Origin: Cyclina sinensis
Taxonomy: Eukaryota > Mollusca > Bivalvia > Venerida > Veneridae
Length of the DNA: 64,000 nucleotides
Direction: 5' to 3'
Assembly: GCA_012932295.1 (NCBI GenBank)
Contig: JAAONU010000016.1
Location: 39,587,241-39,651,240, forward strand
The notes beneath the pieces are model-generated. The model was not told the origin of the DNA. It made no database searches and saw only the letters and a list, made by a program, of their open reading frames with translations. Positions within the stretch are counted from its first letter, which is position 1. Every line of letters begins with the position of its first letter. The translations under genes were made by a program, and so were the position numbers. Below, in pieces: positions 24,301 through 34,858 of the stretch.

Positions 24301-27300
24301 AGACTTGGGTTCAGTGAATGCTGAACTATGGAAAAAAGACCTCAGTATTTGTACATGAAAATATAAATGCTAAAGTTTAAGCTACTGAACATCATAATGT
24401 TTATTTTCCTTCCTCTATTTTCATTCCTGTAAAACATTACCTTGCAACATTTTCACTTGGAATGTATGTTCCTGCCTGCATGACATTGGAAAGTTCCAAG
24501 TTTGTTTGGCAAAATCTGCATTATTCATGCCAGAACCCTAAACAAGAATAGATAGAACATGTCATTTGTAACAAGTAGTGAATACACATACAATAGTACA
24601 ATATAAAACAAAGATACACCAATCACACAATCACACACCCTAGCTTTTTGTACAGATCTGTATAAATTGAAAAGAGCAAGATTTTTTCCAATAGTAACAG
24701 TACATTGTATTCAGTTCTACATAGGTATGGAGTTACTGGCAAAGTCTTTTTTGCCATATTGGACTTAATGATAGAATTTTGTGAGTTAATCTTGTGAGTA
24801 ATAAGGCAAAAGAATACACTAAATTGAACAAATTATCTGCATAAGGTATTTCCTACCTGGCTTATACTTCAGTGGCAATTTACAGGCAGAAGTTTTGACA
24901 ACATCAGAGTACATTGAAGTGTGCTTTATTTCCTTGGTTAGGTCCAACATACTGGCAGTGAACATTACTCTGTATTACATTCTTTTGCAGGTACCATGTA
25001 GCATATTGACCATGATCAATTTTGACTTTCAGGAGCCCAGGTTGGCAATGTGATCACTTTTCCTTTAGCAGGCCTTCTTTGTAAATATGGTTTTGCTGGT
25101 GGCTGGCCTTCCATATTCTATCTTCTAGGTAAAGTTTCATCTGTTACAAACATTTTATTCATATACATTAATATTCCCTATCAGTAAAAGTTATTAGTAT
25201 ATATTAAAAGTTCAGTGATATCTGAATGCCTGGTAAAAGAAGTTAAGGGTTTTTCTGTAACAAGTATTCTCCTTTAACATTTTAAAGAGAAAAAATTGTC
25301 ATATTGTGAAATAGCTGTATGTTGAAAAATAACAGAAAAATACATTGACAAAGTTGTGATATTCTGGTGGAAGTAGCTCTGAAATGTGTAATCATATTTG
25401 AAAATACTGAAATACGAGAACTCTTGGCAAATATTTTTAGAGAAAACTTGGAAAGTTTTAACAGAAAGAGGTAGTTCAATTTTGTTTAAAAGGGAAAATA
25501 TTAAATATGTATATTCCAGGTGTTTTTGTTTGTTTATTTACAGGAATAATGAGTGCTGTATGGTTTGTTTTATGGATGCTTTTTGTGAGTGATTCCCCAG
25601 CACAACACAGGCGCATTAGTAAAGCAGAGAAATACTACATTCAACATGCCCTGAAAGACTGTGTGATAGCTGATGGTGAAAAGGTAGGGAGAATATATTT
25701 TACAAGTAGTACAAGACTAATACATCGGTAAAACTTCGAGGAAACAGAGATCACATTTTAGAGTTTTTACTGCCTTTTAACCTGTGCAAAGCAGCCAACA
25801 AGTGCAGCTCATATCTTGCCCAGGAAGACTTTGAGATTCCCCAAAGTGATCAGGTGGGTTTTACTTCAAGTGATTTACGGCTTTCAGTCCTAGCAGTGAT
25901 TGAAATATGTAGCAAGCAAATAAAACGAGCTACTCCCTGAGATTGTGTTGAAGTCCGTTGGTAAAAAAGTTGGATTGTAACATGTGTGCACCTGTTTGGA
26001 TAAATTATCAGTCTCTGATTTCTCAATCAGTTTACTCTGTCATTAGTGTAGGGTGGTGGATTTGAGCTTTGCTGAAAGTCTGACTATTTACAAGAAAAAG
26101 TTAGTTGATACTTTGATGGGGAGGAAGAACTGTAACTAGTTAAAGTTAGTTGATACTTTGATGGGGAGGAAGAACTGAAACTAGTAAAAGTTAGTTGATA
26201 CTTTGATGGGGAGGAAGAACTGTAACTAGAAAAAGTTAGTTGATACTTTGATGGGGAGGAAGAACTGTAACTAGTAAAAGTTAGTTGATACTTTGATGGG
26301 GAGGAAGAACTGTAACTAGTAAAAGTTAGTTGATACTTTGATGGGGAGGAAGAACTGTAACTAGTAAAAGTTAGTTGATACTTTGATGGGGACGAAGAAC
26401 TGTAACTAGTAAAAGTTAGTTGATACTTTGATGGGGAGGAAGAACTGTAACTAGTAAAAGTTAGTTGATACTTTGATGGGGAGGAAGAACTGTAACTAGT
26501 AAAAGTTAGTTGATACTTTGATGGGGAGGAAGAACTGTAACTAGTAAAAGTTAGTTGATACTTTGATGGGGAGGAAGAACTGTAACTAGTAAAACTAAAT
26601 AAAAGAATACACACAAAAACTCTTTGTAAAGCGGCCAACTGTTAAATGTTAGAAGTAAAAAAATCTATATATTTGAATTGGTTCATGGTTAAGTTTTAAT
26701 GCTTTCTATTTCCAACTTTTTATTAGGCATCTTCATTTGTTAAACCAAAGAATTTTCTTATTTCTTCATCAAAAATGAAGAGCTACCTCTTTATCCACAA
26801 AATCTACAAAAATGGGTAAATTTTTAAAAATATTTTAAACATCTGACATTATTTTAAAGAAATTAGATGTACCATGGAAGGGGATGGCCACGTCTATGCC
26901 AGCTATAGCTATACTGGTAGCTAACATAACTACAGACTGGGGATTGTATACTCTTCTCACAAGTATACCCACTTACATGAGTGAAGTCCTTAAGCTTGAT
27001 ATATCGGCTGTAAGTATTAGTTGGACTTTTCTTCATATAAAATCATGCCTAATTTTACATTTCTGCTCCTGCTGTATTTGTCTCAGTTATACTTAGGAAA
27101 TAGATTTTAAGTTTGAGTGATATACCGTCTGATATATCACGGTGTCGAGTTCAGATGCGTAGTAATTTAATCACGAAGGCCGTAGGCCTGAGTGATTAAA
27201 TAACTATGCATATGAACGAGAAACCGTGATATATACGACGGTAGATCACGAAAATGTTAAAATCTATTTCCATTCTAACACGTAGGTATATTTATAAGGG

Positions 27301-30300
27301 GCGCAAGTATGTGCACTATTTAACAGTAACGTTCGCAGTGACGTCAGCGGGCGCGCGCTTGTGTTCAGCGTGCTATACTGCCTATGATATATCACGCTCA
27401 ATTCCTTCTTTGTTTATTGTCGGCGAATTGCAGATAGTGTTAGAATTATTATTTTAATGCCCCAGCACAACTTACTGCTCTGCAGTTGTATGGCTTGTCA
27501 TGAAGACTATCTTTTTGAAACTTGGTTAGAATGTTCACTAATTAGTGTAGATGTGCGTGACATATTTTTCATGCACGCCAATAAGCAGACTGTGGTTTTA
27601 TTGGCTCACCTGTCACATAGTGACAGTGTGAGCTTTTGAGATCGCCTTTCGTCCGTCGTCCATTCACAATTGTTGTCCGTGCTCTAGCGGTCTTAATTTT
27701 GGTGCGATCTTCTTTAAACTTGGTCAGAATGTTTATCTCAATGATATCTAGGTCAAGTTCATAACTGGGTCATCTCACCCTTAAAACTAGGTCACAAGGT
27801 CAAATTATAGAAAAAGCTTGTCTGCACTCTAGCCGTCTTAATTTTGGTCCGATCTTCTTCAAGCTTTATCAAAATGTTAATCTCAATGATATCTAGATCA
27901 AGTTCGAAACTGGGTCATGTGACCTTCAAAACTAGGTCACAAGGTCAAATTATAGAAAAAAGCTTGTCCACACTCTAGCAGTCTTAATTTTGGTCCGATC
28001 TTCTTCAAACTTGGTCAGATTGTTTATCTCAGTGATATCTAGGTCAAGTTTGTAACTGGGTCATGTGACCTTGAAAACAAGGTAACTAGTTCGAATTTTA
28101 GAAGAAGCTTGTCCGCACTCTAGCGGTCTTAATTTTGGTCCCATCTTCTTCAAGCTTGGTCAGAGTGTTTATCTCAATGATGTCTAGGTCAGGTTCGAAA
28201 CTGGGTTATGTGACCTTGAAAACTAGGTCACTAGGTCAAATTATAGAAAAAGCTTGTCCACACTGTAGTAGTCTTAATTTTGCACCGATCTTCTTCAAGC
28301 TTTGTCAGAATGTTTATCTCGATGATATCTAGGTCAAGTTTGAAACTGGGTCATGTGACTTTGAAATTTAGGTCACTAGGTCAAGTTATGATAAAAGCTT
28401 TTCTGCACTCTAGTGGTCCTAATTTTGGTCTGATCTTCACTTTCATTACCATAAGATCTTGGTTCCTTTCTTCAAATTGCCATATTGCATTATTGGTTCC
28501 AGAGTTATGGCCCCTGAAAGTGCCAAAATTAACTATTTAGACCTTGTCTGCACAATAGCAGCTTCATTTTTGATTTGAATTTAATCAGACTTGTACAATA
28601 CTTGAGTTAATATAAGATCTTGCAGGGTTGCCATGGGACTTGAAAAGTCAGGGAAATTTGATTTTTTTTCAAGGTCAGGGAATTTTGAAAATTGGTCAGT
28701 GAAAAATAAAAATCCAGAAAAGTTCGTGAAAAGTCAGGGAAAAATAATTTTGAAGGGCTAATATTGTTCTATTTTATTAAAGATTGCATTTACACATTTT
28801 TTCCATTATGAATCTTTTTCTTTATAATTGTGTATATTGCATTTTAATAAAAGTTCTAATATTATAAATAACATTACTTAAAGACTGAAAGTCTGTGCAA
28901 CCCTTACAACCAAAAATTAAAATAAGTATGTGTTACACTCCAAACCAATGTTCCTCGGAGGGATGGGTACAATTACAATTATAATTTAATTAATTACAAT
29001 TAAGTATGAAAAATCATATAATTAAAAAAATTGTTAATTGAGCCAAAACTCAATTACTTTAGTTGTAATAAATTAATTACTTTGTGAAATTCTTCATTTA
29101 ATTGTCAATTAAATTCAATTAATCTGAATTCTGTGCACATTAACCATTGATCTGATTTAGGTAAAATGCATACTTTTTCACCTGTATTGTCTGATATAGA
29201 TAATCTTCCAAGAAGTGATAATTGATAATCACCTGTCAGTGATTTTAATACAGGTAGCTTTTCATGGGTATTGTCATGATTGATATAGCCTAAGGTATAT
29301 ACTGGCAAGTGTTTGTTGGTGACTATTGTTAAGATTAAAACTTGCCTGAAGTAAAAAGTATCAATCAAGGGCTCACAAAAGTATTCACTCATCTTGCAAT
29401 TTTTCTACAAAATAGTTTCAACACCATATTGTTACATTCATTAAAATTTAATGTTTTCAAAGTGAAAATAATTTTTCTGTATCTGGTGTGCTTTGTAACT
29501 ATGTTATTTTCATATTAAAGCAGTTTAACTAGAAAATAATTAATTGTAATTAATATTTTTTTTCAAATTTAACTGTAATTAATTAATTACAGTGTGTAAA
29601 TTCATGTAATTGTAATGTAATTGGGAAGTTTCCATTTTAATTGTAATTAATTAATTACTTTTAAAAATAATGGTACCCATCCCTGGTTCCTCCCTCCAAG
29701 ATCCATGTCACAGCAACCCTCTGAACTTAGTAAGTTCTGCTATATAGGCCTTACTGCTGATAGTTTGTGTCTTGCCCATATATTTTTTGCATCTATGGTT
29801 GGATTTTAAAATAATTAGCAGAATTGGCAATAGAGTGAACATGTGTCATGTACATAATCCCTGTTTGGAACGGTGTTCCAACATTCAGTTCACAGCAACC
29901 TAGTTTTTATGCCTTCACAAAGTGGGGAGCATATAGCGTTGCACTTGTCCGTCCGTACGTCTGTCCGTATGTCCCGAAATCTTGTGAACGCAACTCCTCT
30001 TAAACCGGATGGCAGATTTTGCTTAAACTTCCAGGGATGAACAACCTTAATGTGTAGATGGTAGTAGAGGAAGGAATTTTCGCTGCGACCAAAGTTAACA
30101 GAATTATGGCCCTTTGTTGATTTTTTCACTAGAAATTTTGTGAATGCAACTCCTCTTAAATCGGATTGCAGATTTTGCTTACACTTTCAGGGATGAACAG
30201 CCTTAATGTGTAGATGATATTTCAGGAAGGAATTTTTGCTGCAACCAAATTTAATGGAATTATGGCCCTTTGTTGATTTTTTCACTATATACCATATAGC

Positions 30301-31388
30301 CAAATAAATTTGTGAACGCAACTCCTCATAAACTGGATGGCAGATTTTGCTTAAACTTTCAGGATTGAACAACCTTAATGTGTAGATGATATTTCAGGAA
30401 GGAATTTTTGCTGCAACCAAATTTAATGGAATTATGGCCCTTTGTTGATTTTTTCACTATATACCATAAAGTGAAATAAATTTGTGAACGCAACTCATAA
30501 ACCGGATGGCAGATTTTGCTTAAACTTTCAGGGATGAACAACCTTAATGTGTAGATGATAGTAAAAGAAGGGTAATGTTTTTTACGGGACCTGACACACC
30601 TGGGGTCTCTATACTTTAATCTGTAGTTAACTTTCATGAGTAACATTTTTTAAATTTTACCTGCTTACTTTAATATCAGCAACATGTAATTTCTTGTGTG
30701 TCTCTTTCTTCGTCTTCGCTAATGTGATTCCTCATAGTACATAAATATTTACAACATTTTTATGTCGACTATTCAAAGAATAAGGAGGTCTATTGTACTT
30801 GCGGCGTGGCTATCGGGTTAAAGTTTTAGGGCAAGCTTCTCATTTTCACTATTTCTTCCCTTTCTACTGCAGATATTTGGTTCAAACTTGGTCGTAGACC
30901 GTGTCATTCCATCAAGGCCCATAACTCTGTTAAGCATTTTTATTAATTATTCCCCTTTTAAGACTTTGAAAAATCTTTCATTTCAGGCTTTTATTATACC
31001 TTCAAGCACTTAGAATAGTCAAGCTTGCTGTCCATCCGACAGCCCTTGTTTCAGTATAAAATATCTAACTTTGAAATAAAAGGACAGCATTAATAATATA
31101 CAAAACACCTCAATTCATTTGCAACTACAGAAAAAAATTGTTCCCCACCTAAATCTTACATACAGAATATACATGCTCTTGTTTATGAGCACTTATGCAT
31201 AGTGGGGGCATCCGTGTCCTATGGACACAGTTCTAGTTATTGCAATTATTGTATGTTTTTATTGTACAGATATTTTGTACTGGGTAAAAGTCTCCTATAA
31301 TTCTCATAGAATGGTCATATATAATGTATATGAATTTTTATTCTGATGTTTTTATTGTATATGAATGAGACTGAAATAAATAAATAAA

Positions 31389-31419
<31 letters not shown>

Positions 31420-34160
31420 ATAAATAATTAAGCTAAATTTTAAGAATTCTTGCAGCCTTAGTATTCATTCAGTAAATTACCATTTAACAAACATTAACAG
31501 AACTGTTTAAATACAGATTTCAGACTTGACCAGTCTTGTATTTATGTCAGAAAACTTCAATTTTGGCTGTTTCAAATATAGTTTAGTTATTTGAAATGAG
31601 AAGATTAATAGAACAAATATTACAATGACTGATAAAACTAAATGTTAGATAAAAAGTGTTGTTTCACAACCTGGGAAGTATTAGGTGTGCATTAATTTTA
31701 TATGTTGTTTTATTCTTTCAGAATGGTCTATTCTCTGCTCTACCATATGTTGTATTCTGGGCTATGATCAATGTAGCTGGATGGTTGGCAGATTTTATAA
31801 TGGCGAGGGGCTGCTGCTCAATACAGATCACTAGGAAATGCTTTACCATTTCTGGTAAGATTGTGTCAGGTTTCAAAGGTCAATCAGTAGTTTCTACATC
31901 ACTGACTTTATCATGTGAGAAAGGTGACACAAGAAAGGGTTTTACCATTTTCGGTATTTTTTGCCACACTTGAAAGTACAAGCAATAGTACAATATTTTT
32001 ATGTGTTCGTGAGGTATTATTTGCAAGATTTATTTTGATATGGTACAAAATACAGTTCTGAATAGTGTGAACTTGATGAAGGCTTATCAGTTATGTGTAA
32101 ATGTTAAAGTGATGTAACTAAACAGATTTTTAATTAGATCTGAAGTTTACATTTAAGGAGGTTGTCTTTGATTAGAATTGCTGACTTCTTGGCAAAAAGG
32201 TTTTTAATTCATTCACTAAAATTTGACCATAAAATTGATTGTCTTCCCTTTTGATTTGAATGTAAATTTCAAATACATGAGTATTTAATTGACCCAAACA
32301 AGTTTGTATTGTAACTCTTTGCAATCTAAAAAATTTAATGAAAAATCATTGAAATTCTAGTATTATAAATCTAGCTTTTGATTTTTACTTACAAAAAACA
32401 AAATTATTTCAGGTATGTTGATACCAGCTGTGTTACTGATAGGCCTTGGTTATGTGGACTGTACTCAACCAGGAGTTGCCATTGCCTTATTGGTACTAGG
32501 TGTATCTTTAACCGGGTTACAGTACAGTGGTTGGGTTGTGAACCACATGGATATTGCCCCAGCATTTGCTGGCATATTGTTTGGTATTACCAACTCTATA
32601 GCAGCTGTTACAGGGTTTTTGTCTCCATTTGTTGTTGGTGTTATAACAGAAGTGAGTTCAAATTTACATTTACTTTCTCTGTGGCCTAGTTGTTAAGTTC
32701 ACAGACTTGATATACCTAAACCAGAAATGGATTGAAGATGGGTTCAAACCATGCTACTAATTTTGGTCCCAACTAAAACTGAAGCAAACCAAGGTGGTTC
32801 ATTGTTTACATTTCCAAAAGTCTCACATGTTGAGTCTGTGGATAAATTAATAAGTTTAGATAGTGTCCCATATGTGTTACAAGTAACAAGATGTTTCTTG
32901 TTTGTGTTGAAAAAAGGTTTCTTGAGATTTTAAGGTCATTTATCACTGAACTAAAAGGTGATTTACCTCTGAGCTATGTTACCTATTCCTGAGATGCGAT
33001 TTTATTTATCCCTGAACTACTGTGTGACTTATCCCTAAGCTACTATGTGGGTTAACCCTAACTTCTACATCAGATATCCCTGAACTACAATGTGTTTTAA
33101 CCCTGAACTACTTCGTGAGTTATCCTTTATCTACTATGTGGTTAAACCTTAAACTTCTATGTTAATTATCCGCTAACTACCATTTGATTTTTCTCTGAAC
33201 TATTGTGTGATTTATTCCTGAACTGTGTGATTTATCCCTTAGCTTTTATGTGGTATGTCCCTGAACTACTGTGTGATTTATCCCTGAGCTACAATAAAAC
33301 TGTAACATACCTTCACTTTAAATTTGTTGATGAAATGTCTAGGTGCAGTATGTAAATTATAAGGTATAACTGTTTACCTTATTACACTTTTTATCTGTTT
33401 ATATTCATTGTTTCAATATCATGTTTCTTACTTTGTCAAGTTCTTTCATTATTCATCTGTAACTTTTTACATTTGTAATATTTTGTTATCAATACCTGAA
33501 ATGGAAGAGTTGAAAATTAGGCACTAGCTTGCATCATGATTTTCCGATGATGTTTTAGTGAAGAAATAATTATCTTTTTGGAGACAGTAAAGGCATTGTA
33601 CTAATAACTTTATCTCTGCATATCAAAGTGAATTAATGTTTCCATTTTGTATCAGCTTCTTCCCTTCGGAAGAGAAGTAATTAAAAAAAAATTGTTTTAG
33701 AAGTGAAGCTGTTCTTTTTCATGAACCTTTTCTTCATGAGGGAAAATACCTGTCTAGGTGCAGAAGTCAGTTGATGGGGCTTACTGGAAAAAAAAACTGA
33801 GCCAAAGAGATCTGGATTTTCCCCAGTATGAGGTCATACCTTTTCTTCAGTAATTTTAGGCACAGCTTCCTGCTTTTTGTCAGGAAACTATGAATGAAAT
33901 CCTGTTGTAAAAATTCTTTTTTCTTTATTTAGGACCAGACACGAGAACAGTGGCAGATGGTATTTTACATTGCGGCTGGTTTTTACGTGTTTGGTTCTGT
34001 TTTCTACGGGATTTTCGCCTCAGGGGATGTGCAACCTTGGGCAAGAGACACTGTTGTGGAGGCTGTGGAGGAAGAACTTCTTCATGGTACTGAATTACAA
34101 ATTAAAGCATCTGGAAATGGTTTAATTGACTCGGAGAGAACTGAAAACCATCTATGTTAA
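12251..34160 (+). CDS. SLC17-family (sialin-like) anion transporter, 10 coding exons
   Basis: Exons 12251-12323, 17281-17519, 17938-18171, 21388-21475, 25033-25128, 25544-25683, 26860-27009, 31722-31854, 32413-32651 and 33933-34160 all have GT/AG borders. They join in frame to 1620 nt (539 codons plus stop), a normal SLC17 length. Family signatures: PWW near residue 27, [12 protein letters not shown] in TM1 (residues 47-58), [11 protein letters not shown] in TM2, [10 protein letters not shown] after TM4 (196-205), [10 protein letters not shown] in TM5, [11 protein letters not shown] in TM7, [19 protein letters not shown] before TM11 and an [13 protein letters not shown]12. The first luminal loop has four N-glycosylation sequons. 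SLC17 proteins carry organic anions (sialate, glutamate, urate, phosphate) across lysosomal, vesicular or plasma membranes; the substrate here is unknown. TM1 and TM4 arginines are kept (R50, R175). The TM4 glutamates of sialin are not. Exon 1 is the least certain part. Confidence 0.93.
12324..17280 (+). other. SLC17-like intron 1
   Basis: 4957 bp, AT-rich. It holds a 664 bp element with 12-bp inverted ends (13811-14474), an unexplained open frame after a good acceptor at 15068, and a tRNA-like B-box remnant around 16545-16590 (minus). The rest shows nothing recognisable. Confidence 0.7.
13811..14474. mobile_element. Element with perfect 12-bp inverted ends CTCACCTGAGCA
   Basis: CTCACCTGAGCA at 13811-13822 is repeated as its exact reverse complement at 14463-14474. 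The same ends border the repeat arrays at 42941-46302 and 46617-49002. This copy has no tandem monomers and no transposase frame. Confidence 0.55.
17281..17519 (+). CDS. SLC17-like exon 2 (TM1 and luminal loop)
   Basis: Acceptor TTTTTTTCAG, donor GAG|GTACTA. Encodes residues 25-104: the PWWTSCR lead-in, TM1 with the conserved YALRVN arginine, and a ~45-residue luminal loop with sequons NQT, NTS, NET and NDS plus a cysteine. Confidence 0.93.
17938..18171 (+). CDS. SLC17-like exon 3 (TM2-TM4 start)
   Basis: Acceptor ATTTCAG, donor TCA|GTAAGT, phase 0 at both ends, 78 codons (105-182). Carries [19 protein letters not shown] and [13 protein letters not shown], both standard in the family. It ends in the TM4 motif R-V-I-V-G-I-T-S; sialin and VGLUTs have Glu at the position of the last Ser. 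Confidence 0.94.
19088..19790 (+). repeat. GTCC-leader repeat with ~155 bp monomers
   Basis: Leader GGGGAGGGGATTATAGGAATG and GTCCGTCCGTCCGT (19141-19160), then about four monomers with AACTTGGCACAA (19217, 19372, 19643), ATTATGAGACRATGTGCAGA and AAGGTCACA/AAAGGTCAA. A related degraded leader is at 18948-18995. Confidence 0.65.
20325..21006 (+). repeat. 38-bp minisatellite, ~18 copies
   Basis: Unit GGTCAAGGGGAAGAG, then TTGCTGTTTGTAAAG and TAGCTTTT, 38 bp, repeated head to tail from 20325 to 21006 with almost no divergence. One unit has lost 2 bases (around 20392) and one has a G>A change near 20500. Such homogeneity implies recent expansion and likely length polymorphism. Confidence 0.95.
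21388..21475 (+). CDS. SLC17-like exon 4 (TM4 end, WAPPLERS)
   Basis: Acceptor AAAACAG, donor GCTG|GTAAGT, 88 nt. Encodes [20 protein letters not shown] and then [10 protein letters not shown], the most conserved block of the family. Confidence 0.95.
21690..22430 (+). repeat. CCGCC-leader repeat with ~170 bp monomers
   Basis: CCCGCCAAAGGCGGAGGGG at 21710, a GTCCGTGCGTCTGTACGTCC stretch, GAGCATAACTCCAAAACTA, then two monomers sharing TTTCACCAAACTTTCA/TTCACCAACCTTTCAT, ATCAAGTGCCA and GTTATTGCCCTTTGTT. Near the end is TTAAACCGCAATAAAACAAA. Confidence 0.6.
23085..23400 (+). repeat. Degraded GTCC/GGTCA repeat
   Basis: Contains AATTTTGTCCTGAGCATA, CAAAGGTCAGGGTCACAC and two related units with GAGGGATTTCA. 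Same class as 19088-19790. Confidence 0.5.
25033..25128 (+). CDS. SLC17-like exon 5 (TM5)
   Basis: Acceptor TTTGACTTTCAG, donor CTAG|GTAAAG, 96 nt. Encodes [15 protein letters not shown] (TM5) and [11 protein letters not shown] at the start of TM6. Confidence 0.94.
25544..25683 (+). CDS. SLC17-like exon 6 (TM6 and cytosolic loop)
   Basis: Acceptor TATTTACAG, donor AAG|GTAGGG, 140 nt. Encodes the rest of TM6, then the [11 protein letters not shown] family motif and the E-K-x-Y-I helix start of the large cytosolic loop. Confidence 0.94.
26094..26594 (-). repeat. 45-bp minisatellite, ~11 copies, open on the minus strand
   Basis: Unit AGTTAGTTGATACTTTGATG, then GGGAGGAAGAACTG and TAACTAGTAAA, 45 bp, in intron 6 of the transporter gene. 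Because 45 is a multiple of three, the minus strand stays open for 184 codons and reads an 11-fold 15-residue repeat rich in Ser, Tyr and Lys. The only start is TTG, and there is no splice or promoter support, so it is annotated as satellite DNA and not as a gene. Confidence 0.9.
26860..27009 (+). CDS. SLC17-like exon 7 (TM7)
   Basis: Acceptor TTTTAAAG, donor GCT|GTAAGT, 150 nt, phase 0. Starts [14 protein letters not shown] and runs through TM7. Its polar stretch is V-A-N-I-T-T-D-W, where sialin has V-A-H-F-S-Y-N-W; the two are clearly related but differ at the putative substrate-facing positions. Confidence 0.92.
27123..27243. mobile_element. Foldback element, 121 bp
   Basis: Long imperfect hairpin. 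The left arm begins TACCGTCTGATATATCACGG and the right arm ends CCGTGATATATACGACGGTA. The apex at 27171-27195 is TCACGAAGGCCGTAGGCC then TGAGTGA. It lies in intron 7 of the transporter gene. The apex recurs in another hairpin at 40801-40924. Confidence 0.75.
27605..28560 (+). repeat. 145-bp tandem repeat, ~6 units, with paired GGTCA half-sites
   Basis: Landmark TCTTAATTTTGG occurs at 27691, 27836, 27982, 28127, 28272 and (as TCCTAAT) 28417, a 145-146 bp period. Most units contain GGTCATGTGACC and AGGTCAC-x-AGGTCA direct repeats. The leader at 27605-27665 is a CTCACCTGTCACATAGTGAC hairpin and GTCCGTCGTCC. Confidence 0.85.
28958..29685. mobile_element. hAT-like MITE, 728 bp, with 8-bp target duplication
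   Basis: Inverted ends GAGGGATGGGTAC (28958) and the reverse complement of CAGGGATGGGTACC (ending 29685) are flanked by GTTCCTCG (28950-28957) and GTTCCTCC (29686-29693), a 7/8 match. CAGGG-type ends with an 8-bp duplication fit hAT transposons. Next to each end is a long run of TTAATTA/ACAATTA. No transposase is seen. A 95-codon minus-strand frame inside is not recognised. Confidence 0.7.
29905..31225 (+). repeat. Monomer-array repeat, ~156-172 bp units, bounded by TATGCC/GGGGGCAT
   Basis: Leader TTTTTATGCCTTCACAAAG and GTCCGTCCGTACGTCTGTCC. Then units starting GCAACTC at 29990, 30146, 30318 and 30489, with CAGATTTTGCTTAAACTTTC, TTAATGTGTAGATG and TTATGGCCCTTTGTTGA. The array breaks at about 30565. 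The right end is probably AGTGGGGGCATCCGTGTCC near 31200, with less related sequence between. Confidence 0.65.
31375..31427 (+). repeat. (TAAA)n microsatellite
   Basis: Run of AAATAAATAAATA with minor AAAAATA interruptions, in intron 7 of the transporter gene. Confidence 0.9.
31722..31854 (+). CDS. SLC17-like exon 8 (TM8)
   Basis: Acceptor TATTCTTTCAG, donor CTG|GTAAGA, 133 nt. Encodes [20 protein letters not shown], the cytosolic ADFIMAR segment and the R-K-x-F start of TM9. Confidence 0.94.
32413..32651 (+). CDS. SLC17-like exon 9 (TM9-TM11)
   Basis: Acceptor AAATTATTTCAG, donor GAA|GTGAGT, 239 nt. Encodes TM9, TM10 and the signature [19 protein letters not shown] followed by TM11. Confidence 0.95.
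32682..32760 (+). repeat. tRNA-like SINE head
   Basis: GTGGCCTAGTTGTTAAG resembles a pol III A box and GGGTTCAAACCATG a B box, about 55 bp apart. Stems do not pair well enough for a tRNA gene. Located at the start of intron 9 of the transporter gene. Confidence 0.4.
32940..33292 (+). repeat. Degenerate ~30-bp minisatellite in SLC17-like intron 9
   Basis: About twelve diverged units of the form ATCCCTGAACTACTGTGTGA/TTT. Divergence between units is high, so the array is older than the one at 20325. Confidence 0.75.
33933..34160 (+). CDS. SLC17-like exon 10 (TM12 and C-tail)
   Basis: Acceptor TTTATTTAG, TAA stop at 34158-34160. Encodes [17 protein letters not shown] (TM12), [10 protein letters not shown], which matches the family's F-A-x-G-x-V-Q-x-W-A ending, and a 40-residue acidic cytosolic tail. 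Confidence 0.94.
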   Translation, partial: DQTREQWQMVFYIAAGFYVFGSVFYGIFASGDVQPWARDTVVEAVEEELLHGTELQIKASGNGLIDSERTENHLC

Positions 34161-34365
34161 CCAGTGTTATATGAGCCCAGCCATGTAAAAAATTATATTA
34201 TTATTTTTTACAATAATTTTGAACATACTTTGGAACTTTCTGCTTAAAACAGCTGGATTGGTTTTAAACAGTTCTGAAGACATTTGAAAAAGAATTGACA
34301 ATTTAAAAACTGAAAAGCTGTTTAAAATAATTTGTCTTTTTGTTTTTACAGAAAAAGTTGTTTTT

Positions 34366-34371
34366 AATAAA
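34366..34371 (+). terminator. Poly(A) signal (proximal) of the SLC17-like gene
   Basis: AATAAA 206 nt after the stop codon; a possible short 3' UTR. Confidence 0.45.
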
Positions 34372-34852
34372 GCTTCTAGTGATAGATGAAAGCCTGTTTA
34401 AAGTTCTAGGAAAAAGATGAAGATATGTCATTGTTGAAAAATTTGTAATTATAAAAAACAAATTATATGTTAAAGAGTTTTTTCTGCTTGTTATTGGCTA
34501 TACAAAAATATTCTCTGACACATCTTTGTTATTTACTGTTTTTCAAAATGGTTTTTGCATGGCATGGCTCAAATGTATGATTTGAGGTTTCTGTCTCACT
34601 GTCTCAAAATATCATAGGGAAAAAACAGGACATGTACAAAATGAGGTCTGTAATCTCATGTTAAAACTGTAGACTGACAATGTTTGATGATCAAATAAAA
34701 CTAATCCTAGCTGTTGCCATAAAGGATGAAATGAGTTCACTAATACACAGTTTATTGCTGTAATGTCAGCTGATGTGCTTATTGTGAAGACTTTGTTGTA
34801 GTTCATTATACAGCTAAGCATCTCTATGACTGAAATTCTATGTTCGTAAAAG

Positions 34853-34858
34853 AATAAA
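34853..34858 (+). terminator. Poly(A) signal (distal) of the SLC17-like gene
   Basis: AATAAA about 690 nt after the stop, followed by a GT-rich stretch (GAGTTTGTT). A better overall context than the proximal signal. From 34861 to 35376 nothing else is recognised. Confidence 0.5.

Larger units (their letters stand above)
21476..25032 (+). other. SLC17-like intron 4
   Basis: 3557 bp. Two repeat blocks (21690-22430 and 23085-23400); the rest (22431-23084, 23401-25032) is AT-rich with nothing recognised. Confidence 0.7.

Noticed and set aside
26084..26638. 184-codon minus-strand protein with signal-like start
   Set aside because: It is a translation of the 45-bp minisatellite, begins with TTG and lies in an intron.
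26727..26815. Possible extra SLC17 exon after TTTTATTAG with a GGGTAAAT donor
   Set aside because: Exons 6 and 7 already join in phase 0 and match the family without it; the peptide has no counterpart and the donor is weak.
30187..30646. Overlapping minus-strand frames of 61 and 95 codons
   Set aside because: Tandem copies of one repeat monomer.
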